A stretch of DNA of 64,000 nucleotides from Viridilinea sp964592425 (GTDB lineage: Bacteria > Chloroflexota > Chloroflexia > Chloroflexales > Chloroflexaceae). The stretch lies in contig CAZQCG010000014.1 of the NCBI GenBank assembly GCA_964592425.1, positions 36,727 to 100,726 on the forward strand. Direction: 5' to 3'. The notes below the pieces were generated by a model, which ran no database searches, was not told the origin of the DNA, and was given only the letters and a program-made list of their open reading frames with translations. The position numbers were made by a program, and so were the translations under genes. Numbering within the stretch: position 1 is the first letter of the stretch; each line of letters opens with the position of its first letter. Positions 24,774-33,515 of this stretch are shown here, piece after piece.

Positions 24774-25940
24774 TTAGATCTCTCTGAGGAGCATCACCAG
24801 CGCATGGTGCAAACGTGTACGCAGTGTACTCTGCCCATAGAGTCGCTTGAGCCAATCGCGATCTGGCCAGAGTGAGCCACTGCTCAGGCGTACCATCGCG
24901 CCTGGCCGATCAACGATGCTCAGCAGGTACAGTAAGCGCTGCGAGCTTTGCGACAGGTCGTAGTTGGCCAGGATGCGTTTGGCATCAATAAAGTGCTGTA
25001 CTACTCGGCTCCGTTGGGCCGAAATAGGGAGCAGTGCCCGTCCTGGCTCAAGCTCCGGCAGCCTGAATAACTCGGCAACCAGGGCACAGGTAAAACCGAC
25101 CACGGTGCGCAGCTCCCATGCCTGCACCCGCCGGGCTACTAACTCCCAGTCCAGGCCCTGCTGTGCCAGGAGTGCCACGTCGAGCAGTGAGCGCAGGGCG
25201 GTCCCCGAGAACTGGTGGCCGATAGCAAGGTGGGCGGCGACTTGAATAAGGCCATCCTCGGCATTCAGGCGATAGACTTGCACACCCATCATATGCAAGG
25301 GCATAATCCGCCTGCGTACTTCGGCGCGATCAATTTTTGCCGCCCATCTGAGCCAGTCGCCGGCAAAGACCCCCCAGTGGAGCTCGATCAGCCCCTGTCC
25401 ATGCTTTTGGCCTATGAACTGGATCTCGCCATCGGTGAGACTCTGGAACGGCTCTGGACGGATGTCACTTGCTTGCTGCCGATAGCCTAAGGCTGTAAGG
25501 GCCTGTCGGGCCTGCGGCATCTCATCCTCGGTCACCCAGAGATCGATGTCACCCATTGAGCGACATTCGGGGGTCGGGTAGATTGTGTGCGCGAGCAGTG
25601 CACCTTTGAAGAGCACTGGATGCACGTCTACGCTGGCCAGGGCGTGCAGCGCACGGTGCAACTCAGCCTGGCGGGTCAGACTCTGAATGACCAGGCTGCG
25701 CTGCAATGCGTTGAGTTGGCTGCGCACCTCATATGGTAGCACCGGGGCCAGCGTTGGTTGCTTCAAGCGCCAGGCGAGCATGCCCAGCAGTTGATGCCGG
25801 GCTGCGCTGTTGATCAGGCCTGTCCATGCCTCCGGGGTGAGTCGGGCCAGTTCGGCGGCCAGGGCTGCATCGGCATCCCTCGGGATGAGCAGGCCCGGCC
25901 AGAGGTGGGAGTTACTCCCCATATGGTCGGTACTGACCAT
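24774..25940 (-). CDS. Nucleotidyltransferase family protein (NTP_transf_5 type)
   Basis: Protein of about 388 aa. The core 'HPVLFKGALLAHTIYPTPECRSMGDIDLWVTEDEMPQARQALTALGY' is the PF14907-type nucleotidyltransferase, with catalytic acids in 'GDIDLWV', followed by 'GQGLIELHWGVF' and a helical C-terminal part. PF14907 proteins recur next to PqqD-like or peptide-modification genes, including lasso-peptide-type clusters. The ATG at 25940 is chosen because the PqqD-like gene ends at 25954 and GAAAG precedes it; a longer frame to 26123 overlaps that gene. The nucleotide donor and acceptor are unknown. Confidence 0.82.
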   Translation of the reverse strand: MVSTDHMGSNSHLWPGLLIPRDADAALAAELARLTPEAWTGLINSAARHQLLGMLAWRLKQPTLAPVLPYEVRSQLNALQRSLVIQSLTRQAELHRALHALASVDVHPVLFKGALLAHTIYPTPECRSMGDIDLWVTEDEMPQARQALTALGYRQQASDIRPEPFQSLTDGEIQFIGQKHGQGLIELHWGVFAGDWLRWAAKIDRAEVRRRIMPLHMMGVQVYRLNAEDGLIQVAAHLAIGHQFSGTALRSLLDVALLAQQGLDWELVARRVQAWELRTVVGFTCALVAELFRLPELEPGRALLPISAQRSRVVQHFIDAKRILANYDLSQSSQRLLYLLSIVDRPGAMVRLSSGSLWPDRDWLKRLYGQSTLRTRLHHALVMLLREI

Positions 25941-25953
25941 CGGTCTTTCAGGT

Positions 25954-26394
25954 TTACTTTGGCGCACGCTGCGGCCAGCCGCTCTGTGGATCGACTTCAT
26001 GGATGGGGTCGAGCAGAAGCAGGTCGGCCATGTCGGTATACTTCTCCAGCTGGGGTGGGCTGAAGGGTGGGCGTGTAGCCGCAGCTGGATCAGGCGCGGG
26101 CGGCGTGATCGGGCTATGCTCAAGCGGAACGATCAGCCCTTCGGCAACCAACTCAGCGATGAACTGGGCCACGCTCTCCTCAATCTGGGTCGCCGGAGCG
26201 CTATAGGTTGCATGCAGCAGTGCGCAGATGGCTGGCTCGTCCGTCCCCTGGCTCAGGGCTTCCCAGATCACCCCGGCACTGTCACGCAGGCTGTAGTAGG
26301 CACCGCTCTCCAGGTTTACGACAATTGCTTCACCGTCAACCACTTCGCCAATAACTGCCGGTTGATTGATCCGAAAAGTAGAATGATTTAACAT
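25954..26394 (-). CDS. PqqD-like (RiPP recognition element) protein with leader-like C-terminal tail
   Basis: Protein of 146 aa. Residues ~8-95 match PqqD/RRE folds ('NLESGAYYSLRDSAGVIWEALSQGTDEPAICALLHATY', 'VAQFIAELVAEGLIVPLE'), small winged-helix domains that bind leader peptides for RiPP enzymes. A Pro/Ala linker (~96-110) leads to a tail, residues 111-146, with 'LEKYTDMADLLLLDPIHEVD' and a final GWPQ. This looks like a peptide-leader segment fused to its own binding domain. The gene is 9 bases after menB and 13 bases before the nucleotidyltransferase gene, so all are probably co-transcribed. No radical SAM or cyclase is visible nearby. Confidence 0.8.
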   Translation of the reverse strand: MLNHSTFRINQPAVIGEVVDGEAIVVNLESGAYYSLRDSAGVIWEALSQGTDEPAICALLHATYSAPATQIEESVAQFIAELVAEGLIVPLEHSPITPPAPDPAAATRPPFSPPQLEKYTDMADLLLLDPIHEVDPQSGWPQRAPK

Positions 26395-26403
26395 AATCCT
26401 AGC

Positions 26404-27231
26404 CTATGGATAACGTCGAAAGCGCCGGAAGTTGGGCTTACGTTTCTCGATGTAGGCGGTCTTGCCCTCTTTGGCCTCTTCGCTCAGATAGTAGAGCAGG
26501 GTGGCATCACCGGCGAGTTGTTGTAGCCCGGCATGCCCGTCGGCGGCTGCGTTGATCGCCGCCTTAAGGAAGCGGATGGCCATAGGACTCTTTTCGAGCA
26601 TCTCGCGGGACCACTGCACGCCCTCGTCTTCGAGTTGTTCCAGCGGCACGACCGTGTTGACCATGCCCATGTCCAGGGCCTGCTGGGCGTTGTACTGCCG
26701 GCAGAGATACCAGATCTCACGAGTCTTCTTGTCGCCGACCATGCGGGCCAGCAGGTTTGAGCCGTAGCCGCCGTCGAAGCTGCCGACTCGTGGGCCGGTC
26801 TGGCCAAAGACGGCATTCTCTGCGGCAATGGTCAGGTCGCAGACGATATGGAGCACATGCCCGCCACCAATCGCGTAGCCCGCTACCAGGGCGATCACCG
26901 GCTTGGGAATGATGCGGATCAGCCGTTGCAGATCAAGTACGTTCAGCCGGGGCACGGTGTCTTTGCCCACATAGCCGCCGTCACCGCGCACAGCCTGGTC
27001 GCCCCCCGAGCAGAAGGCCATGTCACCTGCGCCAGTGAAGAGGATGACGCCGATCCGCTCGTCGTCGCGGGCCCGGCTGAAGGCGTCGATCAACTCCTGA
27101 ACCGTCTCGGGCCGAAAGGCATTGCGTCGCTCAGGCCGGTTGATTGTGATTTTGGCGATACCCTCACCGGCAGAATCGTGCTCGTAGATGATGTCGCTAT
27201 AGTCTTGAATGCGCGTCCATGCAATCGGCAT
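26404..27231 (-). CDS. menB: 1,4-dihydroxy-2-naphthoyl-CoA synthase
   Basis: Crotonase-fold enzyme of 275 aa that cyclises succinylbenzoyl-CoA in menaquinone synthesis. Characteristic stretches are 'ITINRPERRNAFRPETVQELIDAF', the MenB-specific 'AFCSGGDQAVRGDGGYVG', 'VIALVAGYAIGGGHVLHIVCDLTIAAENAVFGQTGPRVGSFDGGYG' and the C-terminal 'GKTAYIEKRKPNFRRFRRYP'. Its start overlaps the menH 3' end by 35 bases, so translation is coupled. It is the fourth gene of menF-menD-menH-menB. Confidence 0.97.
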   Translation of the reverse strand: MPIAWTRIQDYSDIIYEHDSAGEGIAKITINRPERRNAFRPETVQELIDAFSRARDDERIGVILFTGAGDMAFCSGGDQAVRGDGGYVGKDTVPRLNVLDLQRLIRIIPKPVIALVAGYAIGGGHVLHIVCDLTIAAENAVFGQTGPRVGSFDGGYGSNLLARMVGDKKTREIWYLCRQYNAQQALDMGMVNTVVPLEQLEDEGVQWSREMLEKSPMAIRFLKAAINAAADGHAGLQQLAGDATLLYYLSEEAKEGKTAYIEKRKPNFRRFRRYP

Positions 27232-28069
27232 CGTGGTGATCCTTCGATTCTGAAAGTGGTTGCTCCATCGCTCCCTGCTTTGCGAGCCATCCTACCATAA
27301 GTTCGCCAAACCGCTCCGGTTGCTCAAGGTGGACGGTGTGGCCAGCCCCTGTTACGCTAATCTGGCGTGCATGGGGCTGCAGCGTCGCCATACGGGCACC
27401 AATAGCCATGTATTTGGTGTCCAGGGTGCCGTTGATCACCAGCGTCGGTGTCGCTAACCTGGGCAGTTTTGGCCAGAGGTTGGCCTGCCGCCCGACGCTC
27501 ATGCCGCGCAGGCTGCCAGCGTAGCCCTTTGCACTGCCACGCATACGTTGCGCCCGGAGGCGCGCTCGCACCGCTGTGGGTAGGTGTGCCTGGCTGGCAA
27601 AGAGGGGGATCGCGGCCCAGTAGTCAACAAACCATGCCAGCCCCTCGCGCTCGATGCGGGTGGCCAGGGCCTCATCGGCGGTGGCGCGGGCGGCCCGCTC
27701 GTTCTCGTCTTCAAGGCCCGGCGAACTGCTTTCAAGGATCAGGCTGCGCACCCGCTCCGGTGCGGCAAGCGCCAGGTGCAAGGCTACCCGCCCGCCCATC
27801 GAATAGCCCAGTAGGTCTACCGGCGCAAGCGCGAGTTGATCGAGCAGACCAAGCAGTTCGGCAACTGTATGCTCCATCGTATAGCATGCCGGCTCGGGTG
27901 GGGCCAGCGAGTGCCCATGGCCGGGCAGGTCAACCATGATTACCCGACGCAGCGGGGTTAGATATGGCAGCAGATTAACCCAACTGGCGGTACTTCCGGT
28001 GAAGCCATGCAAGAGCAGGATGGCCGAACCTGCCCCTGCCTGTTCATACGCAAGTGAACACGGTGCCAC
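27197..28069 (-). CDS. menH: Alpha/beta hydrolase, likely MenH (SHCHC synthase)
   Basis: Protein of about 290 aa with 'ILLLHGFTGSTASWVNLLPYL', nucleophile elbow 'LLGYSMGGRVALHLAL', 'DTKYMAIG' and 'GAGHTVHLEQPERF' (His). MenH removes pyruvate from SEPHCHC, the product of MenD. Position between menD and menB fixes the role better than sequence alone. The GTG at 28069, 4 bases after the menD stop and with GGGAGGAAGG upstream, is the likely start; the longer frame to 28282 lies inside menD. The last ~20 residues overlap menB. Confidence 0.88.
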   Translation of the reverse strand: MAPCSLAYEQAGAGSAILLLHGFTGSTASWVNLLPYLTPLRRVIMVDLPGHGHSLAPPEPACYTMEHTVAELLGLLDQLALAPVDLLGYSMGGRVALHLALAAPERVRSLILESSSPGLEDENERAARATADEALATRIEREGLAWFVDYWAAIPLFASQAHLPTAVRARLRAQRMRGSAKGYAGSLRGMSVGRQANLWPKLPRLATPTLVINGTLDTKYMAIGARMATLQPHARQISVTGAGHTVHLEQPERFGELMVGWLAKQGAMEQPLSESKDHHDADCMDAHSRL

Positions 28070-28073
28070 TGCT

Positions 28074-29831
28074 CTAGCCTTCCTCCCGCAGCGCAGCACG
28101 CACCAGGGGCCAGATCGCACGGTGATCGGTGACGTTCTGCGCCCGGTTCGTGCGTACTTCAACCAGGTGCAGGCCTGGCCCGGCAATGCCTGCCGTGACG
28201 GCGGTCCGCAAATCGGGCCAATCGTTGGCCAGCGTATAGTGTGCGCCGTAGAGCTCGGCCAGGGGTCGGAAGGCGAGCCCATGCGGCGTGCCGAAGAGGA
28301 TCTCGAACTGGTCGCTCTCGCTGGCCTGGGGCAGGAAGGAGAAGATGCCGCCGCCGTCGTTGTTGATCAGAATGATCGTGGCGTCAAGTTGCTGGAGTTT
28401 GGCCGCCAGTAGCCCGTTGGCATCGTGGTAGAGCGAGAGGTCACCCAGCACCAGCACCAGGGGCCGCGCCCCGCCGGCCGCCATACCCAGGGCGCTGGAA
28501 ACAAGCCCGTCGATGCCATTGGCCCCGCGATTGCCGACAATCTGGAGCGACCGTTCCAGCGCCGGGAAGAAGCTGTCGCAGTCACGCACCGGCATCGAGT
28601 TGCCGACAAAAAGGGTCGTGCCTTCGGGTAACAGGCTGGCCAGTTCGTGAAAGAGGCCCGGTTCGCTGATCTGGGTTTGTTCGGCCAGGGCCCTGGTGAT
28701 TGCCTGCCGGGCGGCCTGCTCGGCGGCACGCCAGGTGTGCGCCCATACGCCAGGGCCAGGCGCAGTACCCAGCTGCTCAACCAGGGCCAGGCAGAGTTGG
28801 GTCGGGTCGCAGGCCAGGTGGGTTGTCGCCAAAGCGGTAGGTTCGCGCCAGCCGGCCCCTTCGTCAACAACAATGGTGTGGGCAGCAGGATGGCGCTGGA
28901 GGTAGAGCAGGAGCGGTTTGGAGGTGGGCATGGCCCCGAAGCGCAAGACCAGGGTGGGAGCCTGGGTGGCAGCGAACTGCTCATCGCGCAGCAAGGCATC
29001 ATAGGTGGCCAGCACCAGCCCATTGATGTGGGGGCCGCAGCGTACGCCTGAGAGCGGATCGGCCAGCAGGGGATAGCCCCGTTGTGCGGCCAACTGGCTT
29101 ACGGCAGGGGCCAACTCTGGCGGGCAGTCTGGCCCACAGACGATCAGCCCGTTGCTGGTCTGGGCCACGCGTAAGGCCAGGGCTGCCAGGGCTGCGGGCC
29201 CCAACTGGCGCGGGCCTTGCTGCACATGTGGCGCGGCATATGCGGCCTGCATATTGCCAAACAGCGTAGCAAGCAGGCTGCGGTCGGGCACCAGCGGCTC
29301 GCGGAAGGGCACATTGAGGTGTACCGGGCCGGCGGGGGCTCCCAGGCTACTCCCAAGGGCACGGGCCACCAGCGCACGCAGGTAGTGCAACAGTGCCGGG
29401 CTGGCATCAGGTGTAGGCAGGTCACTGAACCAGCGTGTACGTGATCCGAAGAGGCGTACCTGGTCAATCGTCTGGGGCGCCCCGTTGTCACGTAGCTCGG
29501 GTGGGCGGTCGGCGGTCAGCACCAGCAGCGGCACACGGGCCAGGTCAGCCTCGGCCACGGCAGGCAGAAAGTTGGCCGCTGCCGTTCCCGAGGTGCAGAT
29601 CAGCGCCACCGGGGCGCGCAGCCTGCGGGCCAGGCCCAGGGCGAAGAAACCCGCCGAGCGCTCGTCAAGCAGCACACGCACCCGTGCGGCCGGGTGGCGG
29701 GCCACCGCCAGGGCCAGGGGTGTACTGCGTGAGCCGGGGCAGACTACAAACTCGTGCAGGCCACCGCGTACCAGCGCATCGATCAGCGTGCCCACCCAGA
29801 GGGTCAGGCTGTGAATGTGTGGGTCGATCAT
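28074..29831 (-). CDS. menD: 2-succinyl-5-enolpyruvyl-6-hydroxy-3-cyclohexene-1-carboxylate synthase
   Basis: ThDP enzyme of 585 aa that joins isochorismate and 2-oxoglutarate. Typical MenD blocks are 'LVRGGLHEFVVCPGSRSTPLALAVA', 'LDERSAGFFALGLARRLRAPVALICTSGTAAANFLPAVAEA', 'LLVLTADRPPELRDNGAPQTIDQVRLFG', 'GNSMPVRDCDSF' and 'NRGANGIDGLVSSALG'. The ThDP/metal motif is 'LGDLSLYHDANGLLAA...ILINNDGGGIFSFLPQ'. It starts 11 bases after menF and ends 4 bases before menH. Confidence 0.97.
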   Translation of the reverse strand: MIDPHIHSLTLWVGTLIDALVRGGLHEFVVCPGSRSTPLALAVARHPAARVRVLLDERSAGFFALGLARRLRAPVALICTSGTAAANFLPAVAEADLARVPLLVLTADRPPELRDNGAPQTIDQVRLFGSRTRWFSDLPTPDASPALLHYLRALVARALGSSLGAPAGPVHLNVPFREPLVPDRSLLATLFGNMQAAYAAPHVQQGPRQLGPAALAALALRVAQTSNGLIVCGPDCPPELAPAVSQLAAQRGYPLLADPLSGVRCGPHINGLVLATYDALLRDEQFAATQAPTLVLRFGAMPTSKPLLLYLQRHPAAHTIVVDEGAGWREPTALATTHLACDPTQLCLALVEQLGTAPGPGVWAHTWRAAEQAARQAITRALAEQTQISEPGLFHELASLLPEGTTLFVGNSMPVRDCDSFFPALERSLQIVGNRGANGIDGLVSSALGMAAGGARPLVLVLGDLSLYHDANGLLAAKLQQLDATIILINNDGGGIFSFLPQASESDQFEILFGTPHGLAFRPLAELYGAHYTLANDWPDLRTAVTAGIAGPGLHLVEVRTNRAQNVTDHRAIWPLVRAALREEG

Positions 29832-29842
29832 ACTGTCACCCG

Positions 29843-31261
29843 CTATCCAGCACCGAGCGCTTCGAGCATAGCCCGGAGTTTGATCGCGGTCTCGCGCTCC
29901 TCGCGTTCGGGATCTGAGTCGGCCACAATGCCCGCTCCTGCGAAGAGGCTGGCCTCGTGGCGCCCGACCAGGGCCGAGCGGATGGCGACGGCGAACTCGC
30001 CCTGGCCGTAGGCATCGATCCAGCCGATTGGTGCTCCGTACCAGCCCCGGTCGAACTGTTCGCGCTGGCGGATCCAGGCCAGGGCCTCGGCGCGGGGCTG
30101 CCCACCGAGGGCTGGCGTCGGGTGCAGGCGGGCCACCAGGTCAAGCACGCTATGCACACCACCCAGGCGGGCCTTGATCGGTGTGTAGAGGTGCTGGACG
30201 TTGCGCAAACGCATGAGCATCGGCTCGTCGGGGGCCTCAACCGCTTCGCAGAGCTCAGCCAGGGCGCTGCGGATCATGCGAGTGACGACCGCGTGCTCCT
30301 GGCGATCTTTGGTGCTCTGCAACAGGGCCTGGCCCAGGCTGGCATCCTCGTCCGGGGTTGCGCCGCGGGCGATCGAGCCAGCCAGGCTACTAGCACTCAC
30401 CTGGCGGCCATGCAGGCTCACCAGCCGTTCGGGCGAAGCGCCGAGGAAGGTACGCCCACCACGGGCAAGAGCAAAGATGAAGGTGTCGGGATAGTTGCGG
30501 CGCAGCGCATCAAGGGTCGCCGCCGGGTCAAAGGCCGTTGCCGAACGGGCGCGCACCTCACGGGCAAGCACAACCTTTTCGATCCGTCCAGCGCACAGGT
30601 CGGTCACGGCGTCGGCAACCATAGCCTGCCAGATACCGGGTGGAAGGGCATCTTCAAGTTTGAGCTCCTCACCGATGCGCGGCGGGTGCCAGATGCGCCC
30701 GAGCAGGTCACGCAGGCGGCGGGCGGCTGTCAGGTGCAAATTGATCGACGAGGTGCTGGGGCCAACCAACCCATTCACGGTAAGGCTGGCCTGGTCACCG
30801 TCTACCGCCAGCACGAGACGAGGCAGCAGCAAGAGGCCGTCGGGGTAGCCGTCCCATGCGCCGGCAGGCGGGCGTTCGGGGTCGAAGGCGAAGCCAGCGG
30901 CGGCCATCGGCCCGCTAAAGGGCAGGCGCGGATCGGCATCGATTGCTGCCGTGGCGATCAACTCGCGCCATGCATTATCGGCGGCGGTGAAGCGTTGCGA
31001 CCCACTGGCGGCGAAACTCCAGGCGGCCCCCAGACCAGCAACGGCCAGGCCACGCCTGGGCACACTCCAGAAGAGGCGGTTGTGGGTACTGCCGAGGCCG
31101 CGGGCAAAGAGGGCCAGGGGATCACGCGTGCGCACCGCCGTGGTGACACTGACCAGCACAGGCCGCCCAAGCAAACGCGCCCGCCGGCGGGCGATCTCGG
31201 CCTGCCCCTCCATGCGCGGAATCTCGCGCAGGGCCGTCGTAGCGACATTGACACCGATCAT
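29843..31261 (-). CDS. menF: Isochorismate synthase
   Basis: Chorismate-binding enzyme of about 472 aa that makes isochorismate for menaquinone. The catalytic domain contains 'VADAVTDLCAGRIEKVVLAREVRA', 'DTFIFALARGGRTFLGASPERLV', 'ASSLAGSIARGATPDEDASLGQAL', 'LYTPIKARLGGVHSVLDLVARLHPTPALGGQPRAEAL' and 'EFAVAIRSALVGRHEASLFAGAGIVADSDPERE'. I place the start at the ATG at 31261 because an extended -10 lies at 31338-31346 and the upstream frame to 31384 would precede it. A later ATG at 31213 is possible. It leads the men operon. Confidence 0.93.
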   Translation of the reverse strand: MIGVNVATTALREIPRMEGQAEIARRRARLLGRPVLVSVTTAVRTRDPLALFARGLGSTHNRLFWSVPRRGLAVAGLGAAWSFAASGSQRFTAADNAWRELIATAAIDADPRLPFSGPMAAAGFAFDPERPPAGAWDGYPDGLLLLPRLVLAVDGDQASLTVNGLVGPSTSSINLHLTAARRLRDLLGRIWHPPRIGEELKLEDALPPGIWQAMVADAVTDLCAGRIEKVVLAREVRARSATAFDPAATLDALRRNYPDTFIFALARGGRTFLGASPERLVSLHGRQVSASSLAGSIARGATPDEDASLGQALLQSTKDRQEHAVVTRMIRSALAELCEAVEAPDEPMLMRLRNVQHLYTPIKARLGGVHSVLDLVARLHPTPALGGQPRAEALAWIRQREQFDRGWYGAPIGWIDAYGQGEFAVAIRSALVGRHEASLFAGAGIVADSDPEREERETAIKLRAMLEALGAG

Positions 31262-31337
31262 CGTGAAGGCAGACTCGCACCGACCAGAGTCCGGGCCGGC
31301 CTGCGGGCGGGCCACCCCTGCGGCCCTGCACAGCCTG

Positions 31338-31346
31338 ATTATACCA
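31338..31346 (-). promoter_or_regulatory. Extended -10 promoter element of the men operon
   Basis: On the minus strand: TGG-TATAAT, a perfect extended -10, about 77 bases before the menF start. No good -35. It would drive menF through at least menB. Confidence 0.55.
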
Positions 31347-31435
31347 GTTAGCCAGGCTTCGGAATCGGCGCTGCGAGCTTGCAATGGCTGGCTACTTCCA
31401 CCGCGTGATGATGGGGAGGGATTGACAGATCAGCC

Positions 31436-33334
31436 TCAAAAGAAGAATAACGCGACCAGGCCGATCAGAGCTACATACGAGAAGGGGTAGGCCCAGTCGA
31501 GAATGCGGTCGATATGCTCATAACGCTCAAGCTCGCCGCGATTTTCCAGCCGCTTCATATTCACATTGTAGAGCAGCACCAGTACATTCACGACAAATGT
31601 CACTCCCATAATTGCATCAAGGAAGGTGATATAGCCCAGGCGCGGGTAGTTGCCCGCCAGGCTGAAGTTGAAGGCAATGAAGAGCAGGACATTGCCAGCT
31701 GCCGCTTCAATCCGCCGCGTATAGTCACGTAGGAAGAAGGTGAACCAGGAGATCAGGATGATCAGGGTGATGGGTAAAAAGACCTGCAGGAGATAGTAGT
31801 TCATGTGCCGTGGCGCACGAAAGCTCCAGACCATCCGGGCCACCGGACTCTCGGCTGCACTGGGCTGCACCTCGCTTGCGACGGCGCTAAAGCTACCGAC
31901 GACGAACTCGTCTTCGCCATGCTGCGAGTCTATCTCGCTATAGCCCGGTAACTCGGTCAGGCTATAGAGTGAATTGGGGTAGAGCATGTCGAGATAGATC
32001 GGAAAAGTTTGCTCATCGAAGGGGTACTTCTGGAAGTCGAAATCGGCCTGAAAGGTGATGCTGAAACTCTCGATGTAGCGCACCCGTCCATCAGGCCAGA
32101 TCGCCGCTGCCCGGCTCTTGATCCAACGATTACCAAGCTGGTTGAAGAAGGCGAAGTCGGGCCAGCGACTCTGCACGTCGGCCAGGAAGCGATCAAACTC
32201 CTTTTCGGTGTAGAGCTTGACGGCACAGTGGCAACTATCGGGGCTGAAGGCCAGGCGTGCATCACTCCAATCCATACGCATGCTGCCCAGCACGGTATAG
32301 TTTTCGTTCTGCGAATCGACTTCGCTGATGCGCAGGATCTTGAAGCCGACCTGGACGACCGTAGGGACAGCCAGCAACGGCTCGCCCTGTGCTTCGGCCT
32401 GCCCGCTCAGCACCTCCGGCGCATTGATGCCCACCAGGATGCGGTAGTCACCCGCCGAGGGTGTCCCATCCGGCAACGCTGCGGCCTGCACGCTGAGCGC
32501 ATAGCCGCTGGCAAGCTCACTCAACGGATAACTCAGCGCAGCCCAGCTGGCCTGGCCACCCAGGTTGCTCGCTTCGAGGGCCTTACTGCCGTAGTCGCGC
32601 AGAATGACCGTCGGAAGCAAGTTGCCCGAGGTGGCTTCAACATAGACCGAGAGCGTCTCGCCAACATCAATATCCAGCAGCGGCAGTGACACGGCCGGGC
32701 TCTCGGCTGAGAGGCTGCCGACACGCTCCTCAACTACCGAGGAGCGTTCGGTGCTCCCACCAAGCAGTTCGGCAAGCGGTGCGCCAGCTGGCTCGGCCTG
32801 GCCAGTGGCAACCCATGGCGCATTGAGACCGATCAGCAGCTCATACCTGCCGGAGGTGGCCCGCCCAAAGGTCGAGAGTGAACCGGCCGTCAAAAGGATA
32901 TAGTCGCCTGCCGCAGGAATGCTATAGTCCAGGCTGGCGCCATAGCCGGTGCCACTGTCATCATCCCAGGCCAGGAAGGAGCGATCCCTTAGCTTGCGCA
33001 CGCCAAGCGCAAGCTCATCACCCTGGGTCAGCAGACGCTGGATGCCCTCCTGATAGTCGTTGAGGAATTCATCGAGCGGGCGGCTGCTATCTACGATGCC
33101 GAGGGCAGGATCGAGATTGCCAGAGCTTGAGTGCAACGTGATCGTGAGCCGATCACCAGGCTGAAGCGCACGCATCACGTAGGCGTCAACCTCACCGGCG
33201 CGCAGTTGTCCGTTGATGCGCTGGACGCGCCCAGCCTGCTCCTGGGCTGCGGCAGGATCAACCAGGCCCAGCAGGCTTAGCCCGATTAGTAGCACCCAGC
33301 CCCAGTGCAGGGCACTTCGTGTTTTTGGTTGCAT
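31436..33334 (-). CDS. Pentameric ligand-gated ion channel (Cys-loop superfamily) with extra N-terminal beta domains
   Basis: Protein of about 632 aa. A signal peptide ending near AAA-Q (residue ~31) precedes two repeats resembling pre-peptidase C-terminal domains (about 35-160 and 190-310), each ending in a 'GDYILLTAGS' / 'GDYRILVGIN' strand. The channel part follows: ligand-binding beta sandwich from ~325 with 'DSCHCAVKLY' and the hallmark 'KYPFDEQTFPIYLDM', then four TM helices after residue ~511: 'YYLLQVFLPITLIILISWFTFFL', pore M2 'AAAGNVLLFIAFNFSL', M3 'LDAIMGVTFVVNVLVLLY' and a C-terminal M4 'SYVALIGLVALFFF'. The ATG at 33334 suits the signal peptide; 33385 is possible. Ligand and ion are unknown. 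Confidence 0.88.
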   Translation of the reverse strand: MQPKTRSALHWGWVLLIGLSLLGLVDPAAAQEQAGRVQRINGQLRAGEVDAYVMRALQPGDRLTITLHSSSGNLDPALGIVDSSRPLDEFLNDYQEGIQRLLTQGDELALGVRKLRDRSFLAWDDDSGTGYGASLDYSIPAAGDYILLTAGSLSTFGRATSGRYELLIGLNAPWVATGQAEPAGAPLAELLGGSTERSSVVEERVGSLSAESPAVSLPLLDIDVGETLSVYVEATSGNLLPTVILRDYGSKALEASNLGGQASWAALSYPLSELASGYALSVQAAALPDGTPSAGDYRILVGINAPEVLSGQAEAQGEPLLAVPTVVQVGFKILRISEVDSQNENYTVLGSMRMDWSDARLAFSPDSCHCAVKLYTEKEFDRFLADVQSRWPDFAFFNQLGNRWIKSRAAAIWPDGRVRYIESFSITFQADFDFQKYPFDEQTFPIYLDMLYPNSLYSLTELPGYSEIDSQHGEDEFVVGSFSAVASEVQPSAAESPVARMVWSFRAPRHMNYYLLQVFLPITLIILISWFTFFLRDYTRRIEAAAGNVLLFIAFNFSLAGNYPRLGYITFLDAIMGVTFVVNVLVLLYNVNMKRLENRGELERYEHIDRILDWAYPFSYVALIGLVALFFF

Positions 33335-33355
33335 AGGTGTTTGAGGATAGCCTTC

Positions 33356-33388
33356 ATCATGACGATGGTATACTATAGCCATCATGAT
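33356..33388. promoter_or_regulatory. Interrupted palindrome upstream of the channel gene
   Basis: Arms ATCATGA-CGATGG and CCATCATGAT flank TATACTATAG, giving a near-palindrome with a minus-strand TATAGT that could be the -10. It may be an operator overlapping the promoter of the channel gene. Confidence 0.3.
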
Positions 33389-33515
33389 CTCTCTAGTACT
33401 CTGATCTGCTGATCACGCGACTCGCCTGATCGGCTGATGTTGGGCCACGCCTATTATACGGTCTGCGTTTCTTTGCGGGGTAAACGATGTTGCAAAAGCC
33501 ATAGGGAGCGTCGGT

